A DNA stretch of 64,000 nt from assembly GCF_900217815.1 (NCBI RefSeq), contig NZ_OBMT01000008.1, positions 99,928 to 163,927 on the forward strand, in the 5' to 3' direction. Positions 27,560 to 36,706 of this stretch are shown here, piece after piece (the first letter of the stretch is position 1; the number at the start of each line of letters is the position of its first letter). The notes under the pieces were generated by a model that was not told the origin of the DNA, searched no databases, and was given only the letters and a program-made list of their open reading frames with translations. A program made the translations under genes and the position numbers. The DNA comes from Rhodobacter maris. Lineage in GTDB: Bacteria; Pseudomonadota; Alphaproteobacteria; Rhodobacterales; Rhodobacteraceae.

Positions 27560-28489
27560 TCACACCGAAGCCGAAAGCCAGTCCGCCAACATCCAGCGTG
27601 CGACAGTTCCGGGCCGCGCCGCGCGGATTTCAGAATCCTCGCCCGCAAAGATCCGGGCAAGCCGCGCCCGCGGCACCCAGAGCGCGGCCTCGATCTCGAC
27701 CGGATCGAGAGTGAGCGCGGTGCTTGATGCCGCGCCCGCGCAACCGAGCATCAGCGAGGCCGGGAAAGGCCAGGGCTGGGCGGTGAGAAACCGCACTGCG
27801 CCGACCTGCACCCCGGTCTCTTCCGCCACTTCGCGGCGCACCGCCGCCTCGGGCGTTTCCCCCGGTTCCATGAAGCCCGCCGGGCAGGAATAAAGCCCCT
27901 CGGGCCAGCCCGGCGACCTTGCCAGAAGCACGTGGTCGTCATGCGTGATGCGCATGATCACCACCGGATCCATGCGTGGAAAATGGCTCGCCCCGCAGGC
28001 CGCACAGGCGCGTTGCCAGCCAGCCAGAACTATAGCACTCGGTGCCCCGCACGCCGGGCAGAAGCGATGCGTGCCGTGCCAGGTGATCAAAGCCCGTGCC
28101 GTAGCCGCAATCTCGCCCGAGCGCGCATCAAGCCGCGCCAGCGCGCCACGCAGATCGGCGCATTCAGCCCCCTCGGGCAGGGACTGCGCCATTTCGGGCG
28201 GCAGATCGAACGCGAAGACCGGCGCGGCGTCGCACAGCCCCAGAAAAATCGGCTCGAGGCCCGCGCAGCGCGGATCGCGCAGCGTCAGCGCAAAGAGCCC
28301 GGCCCCCAACACCGGATCGGGGGCCGCGCCCGACGCGGTCAGAAGCGCCTGCCCGCCGCAAAAAGCAACCGCACGGGCTTGTTGATCCGCCCGCATCTGC
28401 GCTTGAGCCTGCGCATCGGCGCGCAGATGCGCCGCGCGCGCCAGGCCCGCGGCCGTGCCCGATCCGGTGAACGCCATGGTCTCGATCAT
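27560..28489 (-). CDS. nudC: NAD(+)/NADH diphosphatase (NUDIX)
   Basis: A 309-residue protein with the NudC layout: an N-terminal domain, a four-cysteine zinc ribbon (FCPACGAPSAI ... RACAACGASHFPR), then the NUDIX box GFMEPGETPEAAVRREVAEETGV with its REVxEExG core, and the NudC-specific QPWPFPASLM motif. It cleaves NADH to NMNH and AMP and can remove NAD caps from RNA. ATG 28489 follows AAAGGACAGG; the 47-residue upstream extension is low-complexity. Confidence 0.94.
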   Translation of the reverse strand: MIETMAFTGSGTAAGLARAAHLRADAQAQAQMRADQQARAVAFCGGQALLTASGAAPDPVLGAGLFALTLRDPRCAGLEPIFLGLCDAAPVFAFDLPPEMAQSLPEGAECADLRGALARLDARSGEIAATARALITWHGTHRFCPACGAPSAIVLAGWQRACAACGASHFPRMDPVVIMRITHDDHVLLARSPGWPEGLYSCPAGFMEPGETPEAAVRREVAEETGVQVGAVRFLTAQPWPFPASLMLGCAGAASSTALTLDPVEIEAALWVPRARLARIFAGEDSEIRAARPGTVARWMLADWLSASV

Positions 28490-28780
28490 CGCCTGTCCTT
28501 TCCCGCCCGACTGGCCCGGTTGTGGCATGCCCCCGCGCGGCTGACCAGAGCCCGGACCGGCGACCTGTCCTGCGCAACCCGCAGACCTCGCCTCGGGATT
28601 CGCCCGTGTTTCGAACCCGAGTTTTGCCATTCAGCCCAAATTGCAGGCATCTGCGCCTTTTCCGCCCATGTCCCGCTCATCTGCATCGTTCTCGGGCGCC
28701 GCGTGCAAAGACATCCTCTTCCCTGCCGCGCGGCCCCGCCGCAGCATGAAGAAAAGAGAAAGAACGACAGGGGATTGACC

Positions 28781-29797
28781 ATGTTCCTTCGCCTTGGCCG
28801 CCGTTTCGGGATCAGCGCGGCCCTGCTTGTGAGCGCATCGCCGCTGGCCGCCGAAACCGCGATGCCCTTCGCGCTCGACTGGAAATTCGAGGGACCGTCT
28901 GCGCCCTATGTGCTCGCCGTCGATCAGGGGCTTTACGCGGCCGAGGGGCTCACGGTCACCGTGACCGAGGGCGCGGGCTCGCTTGATGCGATCCCGAAAG
29001 TGGCGACCGGCGCCTATCCGGTGGGCTTCACCGACATCAACAGCTTGATGAAATTTCTCGACCAGAACCCCGACGCGCCGGTGCGTGCGGTGATGATGAT
29101 CTACGATAAGCCACCCTTTGCCGTGGTCGGGCGCAAGTCGCTGGGCGTGGAAAGCCCGAAGGATCTCGAAGGCAAGGTTCTCGGCGCGCCGCCCCCCGAT
29201 GGCGCTTGGGCGCAATTTCCGATCTTTGCCGCCGAGAACGGGCTCGACATGAGCAAGATCACCGTGGAGCCGGTGGGCTTTCCGGTGCGCGAACCGATGC
29301 TGGCCGAGGGCAAGGTCGCCGCGATTACGGGCTTTTCCTTCACTTCCACGCTCAATGCCGAGCGCCTTGGCGTGCCCGCGGAGGATCTCAGCGTGATCCT
29401 GATGGCCGATTACGGTGTCGCACTTTACGGCAATGCGATCATTGTGAACACCGACTTCGCCACCGCGCATCCCGCCGAGGTGACGGGCTTCCTGCGGGCC
29501 ACCGCCGAGGGGTGGAAGGCAGCCATTGCCGATCCGGCCTCTGCCGTTGCCGCGCTTGCGGCCAAGAACCCGGCGGCCGATGCAACGCTTGAGGAAAAAC
29601 GCCTCAAACTCGCGATCGACGGCAATGTGGCGACCGATTGGGTCAAGGCGCATGGGCTCGGCAATGTTGACCCGGAGCGTTTTGCCAAAGCCATCGACCA
29701 GTTGGCGATGACCTATGCGTTCAAGACCAAGCCGACGATGGGCGATGTATTTGACGCAACCTACCTGCCCACGGATGGCAGCATGACCCTGCAATAG
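28781..29797 (+). CDS. ABC transporter substrate-binding protein, NMT1/THI5-like
   Basis: A 338-residue periplasmic binding protein with a signal peptide (SAALLVSASPLAAE) and the NMT1/THI5 and NitT/TauT core: ALDWKFEGPSAPYVLAVDQGLYAAEGL, then GFTDINSLMKFL. THI5-like members bind thiamine-pyrimidine precursors, but related proteins bind sulfonates, nitrate or riboflavin, so the ligand is open. No TPP riboswitch is visible in the 290 bp upstream. First gene of a three-gene ABC operon. Confidence 0.85.
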   Translation: MFLRLGRRFGISAALLVSASPLAAETAMPFALDWKFEGPSAPYVLAVDQGLYAAEGLTVTVTEGAGSLDAIPKVATGAYPVGFTDINSLMKFLDQNPDAPVRAVMMIYDKPPFAVVGRKSLGVESPKDLEGKVLGAPPPDGAWAQFPIFAAENGLDMSKITVEPVGFPVREPMLAEGKVAAITGFSFTSTLNAERLGVPAEDLSVILMADYGVALYGNAIIVNTDFATAHPAEVTGFLRATAEGWKAAIADPASAVAALAAKNPAADATLEEKRLKLAIDGNVATDWVKAHGLGNVDPERFAKAIDQLAMTYAFKTKPTMGDVFDATYLPTDGSMTLQ

Positions 29798-29830
29798 GCC
29801 ACGCGAGGTGGCCAGAGGGGCGACGCGGTT

Positions 29831-30661
29831 ATGTTCCTTCCGCCGTGTCGCCCCGACGACTTGGGGAAACCATTGAGCAAGTTCATTGATATCAAGGGCG
29901 TGCGTCACGCCTATCGTACCAAGCACGGGCCGCTGCCGGTGCTGGACGGGCTCGACATCGAAGTGCCCGAGGGCACGTTTTGCGCCGTGGTCGGCCCCTC
30001 GGGCTGCGGAAAATCCACCCTGACGCGGCTCATTTCCGGGCTGATGAAGCCCGATACCGGCGCTGTGGTTCTGGCGGGCGAAGAGGTGGCGAGCCCGCGC
30101 AAGACTGTGGGGATGGCGTTCCAGAACCCGGTGATGCTGGAATGGCGGACGATCTTGCAAAACGTCATGCTGCCTTTGGAGATCGTCGCGCCGCGGATGC
30201 CGCGCGCCGAGGCCGAGGCGCGGGCGGCGCATCTGCTCGACATGGTCGGGCTCAAAGGGTTCGAGGGCAAGAAACCGTCCGAGCTTTCGGGCGGGATGCG
30301 GCAACGCGCGAGCCTGTGCCGCGCGCTCGTGCATCGCCCCCAGGTGCTGATCATGGATGAACCCTTTGGCGCGCTTGACAATTTCACCCGCGAGGATCTG
30401 TGGCAGACGATGCGCGATCTGCGCGCCGCCGAGCCCTTCACCTGTGTGCTGATCACCCATGACCTGCGCGAAAGCGTGTTTTTGGGTGATCAGGTCGTCG
30501 TGCTTTCGGGGCGGCCCGCGCGCACGCAATATGTGCTCGATGTCGATCTGCCCGCGGATCGGCGCATCGACATCCTTTACGAGCCGAAGGCGGGCGAGAT
30601 GCTGCACCTGCTGCGCGATCAGATCCGCATTGCGCAGGGCCGCACCGGGGAGATGCACTGA
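29831..30661 (+). CDS. ABC transporter ATP-binding protein, NitT/TauT family
   Basis: An ATPase of up to 276 residues with Walker A GPSGCGKST, signature LSGGMRQR, Walker B VLIMDEP and switch ITHDLRE, typical of TauB/SsuB/ThiZ. ATG 29831 opens the longest frame. The TTG at 29873 (MSKFIDIKGV...) is preceded by TTGGGGA and starts where family similarity begins, so it may be the true start. The stop overlaps the permease ATG. Confidence 0.92.
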   Translation: MFLPPCRPDDLGKPLSKFIDIKGVRHAYRTKHGPLPVLDGLDIEVPEGTFCAVVGPSGCGKSTLTRLISGLMKPDTGAVVLAGEEVASPRKTVGMAFQNPVMLEWRTILQNVMLPLEIVAPRMPRAEAEARAAHLLDMVGLKGFEGKKPSELSGGMRQRASLCRALVHRPQVLIMDEPFGALDNFTREDLWQTMRDLRAAEPFTCVLITHDLRESVFLGDQVVVLSGRPARTQYVLDVDLPADRRIDILYEPKAGEMLHLLRDQIRIAQGRTGEMH

Positions 30662-31425
30662 TGGAGCTTGCGCAAAAGATCCTCGTGCCGCTGCTGGCGA
30701 TGCTGATTTTCCTCGGCCTCTGGGAAGGCGTGGTCTGGATCAACGATTGGCCCGATTACAAGATGGCCTCGCCCTCCGACCTGCCCCCCGCCTTTGTCAA
30801 ATACCACGCGCTCTTTCTCTCGGGCGGCTGGGAAACGCTCTGGCGCACCGTGGCGGGGCTGGTGCTGGCGGTCATCTTTGGCACCGGGCTTGGCATGGTG
30901 ATGGGGTTTTCGCGCATCGCGCGCGCCGGGCTCTACCCCCTCCTCGTGGGCTTCAACGCGATCCCGAAGGCGACGCTCGTGCCCGTGATCGCGCTCGTGT
31001 TCATTGGCCAGTATGATTTCAACACCGTCTTGATGGCGTTTCTGATCTCGTTCTTCCCGATTGCCGTTTCGGTGGGGATTGGCCTCTCCACGCTTGAGCC
31101 CGAATACCGCGATATTCTGGCCGCGCTTGGCGCCTCGAAATTCACTATCTTCCGCAAGATCGCCCTGCCAAAGACCCTGCCCGAATTCTTTGGCGCGCTG
31201 AAGGTCTCGGTCACGCTCGCCTTCATCGGCACGAACCTTGTGGAAATCGTCTCGCCGCATGGCAAGGGGCTGGGCGCGCTGTTCCTGTCTGGCCAGACCA
31301 ACTCTGATTATCCGCTGATGTTTGCGGTGCTGATCGCGCTCGCCGCACTCGGGATCGTGCTTTATTACGCCGTCGTTGCGCTGGAGCGGATCTTTGCCGG
31401 CTGGGCAGAGCGCAGCCCGGGCTGA
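30661..31425 (+). CDS. ABC transporter permease, NitT/TauT family
   Basis: A 254-residue protein with six membrane segments and the cytoplasmic EAA-like loop (YRDILAALGASKFTIFRKIALPKTLPEFFGAL) that docks on the ATPase. It completes the importer encoded with the two genes upstream. Its ATG shares one base with the ATPase stop. It converges with tadA, with three bases between the stops. Confidence 0.93.
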   Translation: MELAQKILVPLLAMLIFLGLWEGVVWINDWPDYKMASPSDLPPAFVKYHALFLSGGWETLWRTVAGLVLAVIFGTGLGMVMGFSRIARAGLYPLLVGFNAIPKATLVPVIALVFIGQYDFNTVLMAFLISFFPIAVSVGIGLSTLEPEYRDILAALGASKFTIFRKIALPKTLPEFFGALKVSVTLAFIGTNLVEIVSPHGKGLGALFLSGQTNSDYPLMFAVLIALAALGIVLYYAVVALERIFAGWAERSPG

Positions 31426-31428
31426 GCC

Positions 31429-31878
31429 TCACCGTTTCGCGGCAAAGAACTCCTTCAGCAACCGCTCCGCCTCCAGCGCGGCGATCCCGTCGTAGACATC
31501 GGGCACATGGTGGCATTGGGTATGGGCAAAGATGCGCGGCCCCTGCGCCACGCCGCCCGATTTCGGGTCTGACGCGCCATAATACAGCCGCGCGATCCGG
31601 GCATTGGCAATCGCCGCCGCGCACATCGGACAAGGCTCAAGCGTGACATAAAGATCATGCCCCAAAAGCCGCTCTGAGCCCGCCGCCGCGCAGGCCGCGC
31701 GCAGGGCCAGAACTTCGGCATGGGCGGTCGGGTCGCAAAGCTCGCGCGTGCGGTTGCCCGCCCGGGCCACCACCTCCCCCGAGGGCGCCACGACAACCGC
31801 GCCCACCGGCACCTCGCCGCGCGCGGCGGCGACCCGCGCCTCGATGAGCGCCTGATCCATATAGCTGCGAAACTCCAT
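31429..31878 (-). CDS. tadA: tRNA-specific adenosine-34 deaminase
   Basis: A 149-residue zinc deaminase that makes inosine at the wobble position of tRNA-Arg(ACG). The zinc and proton-shuttle motif HAE (His53, Glu55) and PCPMC (Cys83, Cys86) are intact, and the length matches the bacterial family. The convergent operon ends three bases away. Confidence 0.95.
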   Translation of the reverse strand: MEFRSYMDQALIEARVAAARGEVPVGAVVVAPSGEVVARAGNRTRELCDPTAHAEVLALRAACAAAGSERLLGHDLYVTLEPCPMCAAAIANARIARLYYGASDPKSGGVAQGPRIFAHTQCHHVPDVYDGIAALEAERLLKEFFAAKR

Positions 31879-31997
31879 GCCCCTTCATCGCGCGCAAACC
31901 TTCCCCCATCAAGCCGCTTTCCAAGCCCGCACAACAGGTGTAGGGAGGAGCCTTCGCCCGCGATGGTCGCGCGCCCCCTCCCCCCGAAGGACCAGAT

Positions 31998-33632
31998 ATG
32001 GCTGATACGCCCGAATCCCCCGCCCCCGAATCCTCCAACACCGCTGAACGTATTGCCAAGGTGATCGCCCGCTCCGGCGTGGCCTCCCGCCGCGATGCGG
32101 AAAAGATGATCCTTGCGGGCCGCGTTGCGGTGAACGGCAAGCGGGTGGACACGCCCGCACTCGATGTGCGCCCCACCGACAAGGTGACGATCGACGGCAC
32201 CGCGATTGATGCGCCACAGGAAACCCGGGTCTGGCTTTATTACAAGCCGCTCGGCCTTGTGACGACCGAGAAGGACGAACAGGGCCGCCGCACGATCTTT
32301 GACGAAATGCCCGAAGGCATGCCGCGCGTGCTCAACATCGGTCGGCTCGACCTCAACTCCGAGGGGCTGCTTTTGCTGACGAACGATGGCGGGCTCAAGC
32401 GCCGCCTCGAACTGCCCGAAACCGGCTGGCTGCGCAAATACCGCGTGCGCGTAAACGGTCGCCCGATGAACGACACGTTCAACCCGCTGCGCGAGGGGAT
32501 CACCATCGAGGGCGAAGACTTCCAGCCGATGGAAGTGACGCTGGACCGCCAACAAGGCGCGAATGCCTGGCTGACGGTCGGCATCCGCGAGGGCAAGAAC
32601 CGCGAGATCCGCCGCGCCATGGCCGCGGTGGGCATGGTGGTGAACCGGCTCATTCGCGTGAGCTACGGCCCGTTCCGGCTCAATGACATGCAGCCCGGAG
32701 ACGTGATGGAAGTGAAACGCAAGCTCCTGCGCGACCAGCTCGGCGACCGGCTCCTGTTTGGCGTCGAGGATGGCAAGCCTTCGCGCGCCGAGCGCATGGC
32801 ACCGCGCCCGCCCCGCGAAGGGGGCAAGAGCTTTGACAAGGGGGGGGTTGATAAAGATCGCCCCGAACGCGCGAGACGCGGCCCTCGCCCCGAGGGCGAC
32901 GACGCGCCGAAAAAGGGCTTCGGGCGGCAGCGTGACTTTTCCTCCGGAAGCGAGGGCGGCGCCCGCAAGCCGCGCGCCTTCGGCATGAAGTCGCATCATG
33001 AGGACGACGCGGGGCGCAAACCCTTTGCCCGGCGCGAGGATGGGGACCGCAAACCGTTCGGGCGTCGCGACGACGGGGAGCGCAAGCCCTTTGCCCGGCG
33101 TGAAGACGGCGACAAAAAACCTTGGGCGCGCCGCGAGGACGGGGACCGTAAACCCTATGCCCGCCGCGAAGAGGGCGACAAAAAACCCTACGCCCGCCGC
33201 GAAGACGGGGACCGCAAGCCCTATGCCCGCCGCGAAGAGGGCGACAAAAAACCCTACGCCCGCCGCGAGGACGGGGACCGCAAACCCTATGCCCGCCGCG
33301 AGGATGGCGACAAAAAACCCTATGCGCGTCGCGAGGACGGGGACCGAAAACCCTACGCTCGCCGCGAGGATGGCGACAAAAAACCCTATGCGCGCCGCGA
33401 GGACGGGGATCGCAAGCCCTATCCCCGCCGCGAGGACGGCGACAAGAAGCCCTTCGCCCGGCGCGAAGACGGCGGCAAGCCCGGCTTCAAATCCTCGGGC
33501 TTCAAAAGCCATGGGAGCAAACCCGGAGGCAAACCGCGTTCGGAAGGTTTCAAGAGCCACGGCGGCAAACCGGGCGGCAAACCCGGGGGGAAACCGGGCG
33601 GCAGCTTCAAGGGCGGCCCGAAGCGCGGCTGA
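31998..33632 (+). CDS. rluB: 23S rRNA pseudouridine synthase RluB-like with repeat tail
   Basis: A 544-residue protein. Residues 18-75 form an S4 RNA-binding domain (ERIAKVIARSGVASRRDAEKMI) and 75-255 the RsuA/RluB catalytic domain with GRLD (Asp118) and the KNREIRRAM motif. Residues 256-544 are a highly basic, disordered tail. Residues 340-493 are fourteen near-perfect 11-residue repeats of the form R/K-K-P-Y-A-R-R-E-D-G-D, followed by Gly-Lys-Ser-rich sequence. The enzyme modifies 23S rRNA; the tail probably adds RNA affinity. Most RluB proteins end near residue 290, so the tail is unusual. Confidence 0.9.
   Translation: MADTPESPAPESSNTAERIAKVIARSGVASRRDAEKMILAGRVAVNGKRVDTPALDVRPTDKVTIDGTAIDAPQETRVWLYYKPLGLVTTEKDEQGRRTIFDEMPEGMPRVLNIGRLDLNSEGLLLLTNDGGLKRRLELPETGWLRKYRVRVNGRPMNDTFNPLREGITIEGEDFQPMEVTLDRQQGANAWLTVGIREGKNREIRRAMAAVGMVVNRLIRVSYGPFRLNDMQPGDVMEVKRKLLRDQLGDRLLFGVEDGKPSRAERMAPRPPREGGKSFDKGGVDKDRPERARRGPRPEGDDAPKKGFGRQRDFSSGSEGGARKPRAFGMKSHHEDDAGRKPFARREDGDRKPFGRRDDGERKPFARREDGDKKPWARREDGDRKPYARREEGDKKPYARREDGDRKPYARREEGDKKPYARREDGDRKPYARREDGDKKPYARREDGDRKPYARREDGDKKPYARREDGDRKPYPRREDGDKKPFARREDGGKPGFKSSGFKSHGSKPGGKPRSEGFKSHGGKPGGKPGGKPGGSFKGGPKRG
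33015..33476 (+). repeat. Tandem repeat, 14 copies of 33 bp, inside rluB
   Basis: Fourteen in-frame copies coding 11-residue units. First-residue Arg and Lys alternate from the third copy on, so the effective unit is 66 bp. Central copies are almost identical at DNA level, while the first and last copies diverge (Phe or Trp for Tyr, one Gly for Ala), as expected from recent unequal exchange or slippage in the middle. Confidence 0.95.
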
Positions 33633-33751
33633 GCGAGAGTTTCTGGCGGGGCGCCGAAAATGCCGCCCTGCCCGTGCCAAATGCGCCCGCCCCCTTTTCT
33701 CGGCGGCCCCGCGCACCTAGCTTGACCATGTGACCCCGACCCGGAGGCCCC

Positions 33752-33835
33752 ATGTCCCGCAAGACGCTCCAGAGCATCGCCTTCTATCTGCTTTTGGCAC
33801 TGACCGTCTCGGTCGCGCTGAAGGGCACGGTCTGA
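33752..33835 (+). CDS. Small membrane peptide, 27 residues
   Basis: MSRKTLQSIAFYLLLALTVS begins a 27-residue frame with one hydrophobic helix and basic N-terminus. GGAGG lies four bases before the ATG, and the TGA is one base before the ATG of the next gene. Good ribosome site and tight spacing argue it is translated. No family is recognised. Confidence 0.5.
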   Translation: MSRKTLQSIAFYLLLALTVSVALKGTV

Positions 33836-33836
33836 A

Positions 33837-34736
33837 ATGGCGAAACGATACGGCGGCAAATATTCCCCTTCCCCCAATGCCGAATCGCGCGGCTACGCCG
33901 GGGTTGCGCCTGACAGGCTGCCGGAAACCGGCCCCGCGCACCCGATGACCCGCCGCCTGGTATGGCTTGTCGTTGCGGCACTGCCGTTCCTGTTCAACGC
34001 TTTCGGCGCGGGCCCGCTCACGCTTGCCCGAAGCCTTGGCAGCTTCGCACTGATTGCGGGGGCGGTCTTTCTGATCCGTGAGGGGCTGAAGGCCGAGGCC
34101 GCCTGGCAGGCCCGCAAGGTCGCCCGCCGCCCCGTGCTGCCGCGCAAGGCCTTCGGCGCTCTCGGCATCGGGCTCGGCCTCGGGCTGGGTGCCCAGGCGC
34201 CCGAGATCGGCGCCCTCGGCGCCGGTCTGATCGGTCTGATCGGCGCCGCGCTCTCCCTGTTCGCTTTCGGTCTCGATCCGATGCGCGACAAGGGGCTGGA
34301 GGGCGTTGACCCGTTCCAGCAAGATCGGGTGTCGAAAGTGGTGACCGAAGGCGAGCGCGAACTCGCCGCGATGGCGGAAGCGATCGCGCGGGCGGATGAT
34401 GCGCGGCTCACCGCCCGGGTCGCAGCCTTTGCCGAGACCGCGCACGAACTCTTCCGCGCCGTCGAGGAAGACCCGGGCGATCTGGGCGCGGCGCGGCGCT
34501 ATCTCACCGTCTATCTTTCGGGCGCGCGCGCGGCGAGCGAGAAATACGCCGGTCTCACCGGAGCGCTGCGCGACGCCAAAGCGCGCGCTGAATATGAAGC
34601 GCTGCTGGACGATCTGGAGGCGAATTACGCCGCCCGGACCCGTGCCTTGCGCGAAAACGACCGTGTGGCGCTTGAGATCGAGGTGGAGGTGCTGCGGGAA
34701 CGGCTCGCCCGCGAGGGGCTGCGGGAGCCGCGCTGA
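33837..34736 (+). CDS. XpaC-like membrane protein
   Basis: A 299-residue protein resembling the XpaC family (annotated after 5-bromo-4-chloroindolyl phosphate hydrolysis). Hydrophobic segments lie at about residues 40-75 and 100-140. A long helical, charged C-terminal half follows, with VTEGERELAAMAEAIARADDARL and VYLSGARAASEKYAGL. XpaC genes are typically next to telA, as here (708 bp on). The literal enzymatic name is not reliable. Likely role: a membrane partner of TelA in envelope or metal stress. Confidence 0.7.
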   Translation: MAKRYGGKYSPSPNAESRGYAGVAPDRLPETGPAHPMTRRLVWLVVAALPFLFNAFGAGPLTLARSLGSFALIAGAVFLIREGLKAEAAWQARKVARRPVLPRKAFGALGIGLGLGLGAQAPEIGALGAGLIGLIGAALSLFAFGLDPMRDKGLEGVDPFQQDRVSKVVTEGERELAAMAEAIARADDARLTARVAAFAETAHELFRAVEEDPGDLGAARRYLTVYLSGARAASEKYAGLTGALRDAKARAEYEALLDDLEANYAARTRALRENDRVALEIEVEVLRERLAREGLREPR

Positions 34737-34861
34737 GCGCTCTTGCCCGCCATTTTCCTTACGGCACCAAAGGCTCTGACTCCCGCAAGTTTTCTCCTCC
34801 GCGCAGCCATAATCTGGCCCCGCTTCCCCGCGAGAGTGGCATAAACTTTCGTAGGTCTTTC

Positions 34862-35512
34862 ATGTCTTCACGCTTCTCGATCCTCGCTCTGTCACTCGGC
34901 GGAGGGGGCATCGCGGCCCTCGCCACGATTACTTTCGCGGCCGAACCGCGCGCAATCGCCCCCTTGCCTGGCGCGCTCTTCGCCTTCGGGGCTCTGGCGC
35001 TCGCGCTCGCCCTCGCCGCCCTGCTCCGGCAGCGGCAGATTGCGGCGCGCTCGCAAGCAAGGGGCCCGCATTCTGCGCCCTGCCCTGCCGCTGCGCCGCC
35101 CGCCCTCGCCCCGGCCAAACATCTTGCCCAGGGGCGCGGGCTCGACGCGGAGGTGAAGCTGCGCATGACCGAGGTGCACCGGCTCCTGCGCGCGCGTGCC
35201 CCTGAACTTTTGCCGGTGTTTGCCGATTGCCGCGCGGCGCAGATGCGCTTGCTGTCCGAATTGCGTCGCGCTCCCGCGCAGCGCATACAGATCGAGGCAG
35301 AGCTGATCGGCGGGCTGGTGCAGATCGAGACTGCAACGCGCAAACTTTCACTTGTCCTTGGCAGCGCGACGAACGAACATACGCTTGGCAACTTCGCGGA
35401 TACGCTCGAAAAACTGACGAGCGAAACTCTCGATTGCCTGGTATCGCTGCGCGCCCGCTCGCGGGGGGCGCAGCACGGACGAGAGATCGGGGGCAGGGCC
35501 GAGCACGCCTGA
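34862..35512 (+). CDS. Hypothetical membrane-anchored helical protein
   Basis: A 216-residue protein with two close hydrophobic segments at the N-terminus (about residues 5-25 and 37-60), an Ala/Pro-rich linker and a helical domain (LDAEVKLRMTEVHRLLRARAPELLPVFADC onwards). No family is recognised. It sits between xpaC-like and telA genes in the same orientation, so a role in that module is inferred. The ribosome site is weak. Confidence 0.55.
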   Translation: MSSRFSILALSLGGGGIAALATITFAAEPRAIAPLPGALFAFGALALALALAALLRQRQIAARSQARGPHSAPCPAAAPPALAPAKHLAQGRGLDAEVKLRMTEVHRLLRARAPELLPVFADCRAAQMRLLSELRRAPAQRIQIEAELIGGLVQIETATRKLSLVLGSATNEHTLGNFADTLEKLTSETLDCLVSLRARSRGAQHGREIGGRAEHA

Positions 35513-35544
35513 ATGTGCCCCTTTGGGACGCAATGGGGGACTGC

Positions 35545-36705
35545 ATGACGGAGACCGTCCGCACCGAAGCGGCAAAAGCCGTGGCCGAAATCGAATCCGT
35601 GGCCGCGCTGACCTTGCCCGAGCCCACCGCCGAGCTGGTGCCGCTGACCACTGCCCCCGCGCCCGTTGCCGCCGAGATCCGCACCCGCATGGCCGAAATC
35701 AACCTGCGCGACACCGGCTCGATCGTGCAATTCGGTGCACGCGCGCAAAGCGATCTGCAGGCGATCAGTCAGGAAATGCTTGCAGATGTGAAAACGAAAG
35801 ATCTGGGTGCGGCGGGCGACAGCCTCGCGGCCATGGTCACCGCGTTGCGCGGCTTTTCCGAGGGCGAACTCGATGTGCGCCGCGAGCGCAGCCTGTGGGA
35901 AAAACTCAGCGGCCGCGCCGCCCCTTTCGCGCGCTTCCTCGCCCGCTATGAGGAAGTGCAGGGGCAGATCGACTCGATCACGGACCGGCTTCTGAACCAC
36001 GAACAGCGGCTTCTCGTGGATATCAAGGCGCTCGACCGGCTCTATGACAAGACACTCGGCTTTTATGACGAGCTTGCGCTTTACATCGCCGCGGGCGAGG
36101 CCAAGCTTGCCGAGGTGGATGCGGCGGACATCCCCGCGCTTGAAACCGCTGTGAATGCGGCGCCCGAGGCAGAAAAGATCCTGCGCGCGCAAGAGCTGCG
36201 CGACTTGCGCGCCGCGCGCGACGACCTTGAACGGCGGGTGCATGATCTCAAGCTCACCCGGCAGGTAACGATGCAGTCCCTGCCCTCGATCCGGCTCGTG
36301 CAGGAAAACGACAAGAGCCTGATCACCAAGATCAATTCGACGCTCGTCAATACCGTGCCGCTGTGGGAGACGCAGCTTGCCCAGGCGGTCACGATCCAGC
36401 GCTCCGCCGAGGCGGCGAAAGCGGTGAAGGCGGCCTCCGACCTCACGAACGAACTCCTTTCCGCCAATGCCAGGACGCTCCGGGCGGCCAATGCCACGGT
36501 TCGCAGCGAAATGGAGCGCGGTGTGTTCGACATTGCCGCGGTGAAGGCCGCGAACGAAGAGCTGATCGCGACGATCGAGGACAGCCTGCGTATCGCCGAC
36601 GAGGGCAAGCGCAAGCGCGCCGAAGCCGCGCAGGAGTTGGTCCGGCTCGAAACGGCTTTGCGTGAGACCCTCGCCTCGGCGCGGGCCAAACCGGCCGAGG
36701 GCTGA
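35545..36705 (+). CDS. TelA/KlaA toxic-anion-resistance family protein
   Basis: A 386-residue, mostly alpha-helical cytoplasmic protein with the TelA core: LDVRRERSLWEKLSGRAAPFARFLARYEEVQGQIDSI, then LLNHEQRLLVDIKALDRLYDKTLGFYDELALYIAAGE, and RQVTMQSLPSIRLVQENDKSLITKINSTLVNTVPLWETQLAQAV. The family was named for tellurite resistance but is widespread in envelope-stress and Ter-linked modules. ATG 35545 gives the usual length. The next gene starts one base after the stop. Confidence 0.92.
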   Translation: MTETVRTEAAKAVAEIESVAALTLPEPTAELVPLTTAPAPVAAEIRTRMAEINLRDTGSIVQFGARAQSDLQAISQEMLADVKTKDLGAAGDSLAAMVTALRGFSEGELDVRRERSLWEKLSGRAAPFARFLARYEEVQGQIDSITDRLLNHEQRLLVDIKALDRLYDKTLGFYDELALYIAAGEAKLAEVDAADIPALETAVNAAPEAEKILRAQELRDLRAARDDLERRVHDLKLTRQVTMQSLPSIRLVQENDKSLITKINSTLVNTVPLWETQLAQAVTIQRSAEAAKAVKAASDLTNELLSANARTLRAANATVRSEMERGVFDIAAVKAANEELIATIEDSLRIADEGKRKRAEAAQELVRLETALRETLASARAKPAEG

Positions 36706-36706
36706 G

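Noticed and set aside
28490..28780. TPP riboswitch before the THI5-like ABC operon
   Set aside because: The conserved CTGAGA and ACC-TGATCTGG-type elements are not present on either strand.
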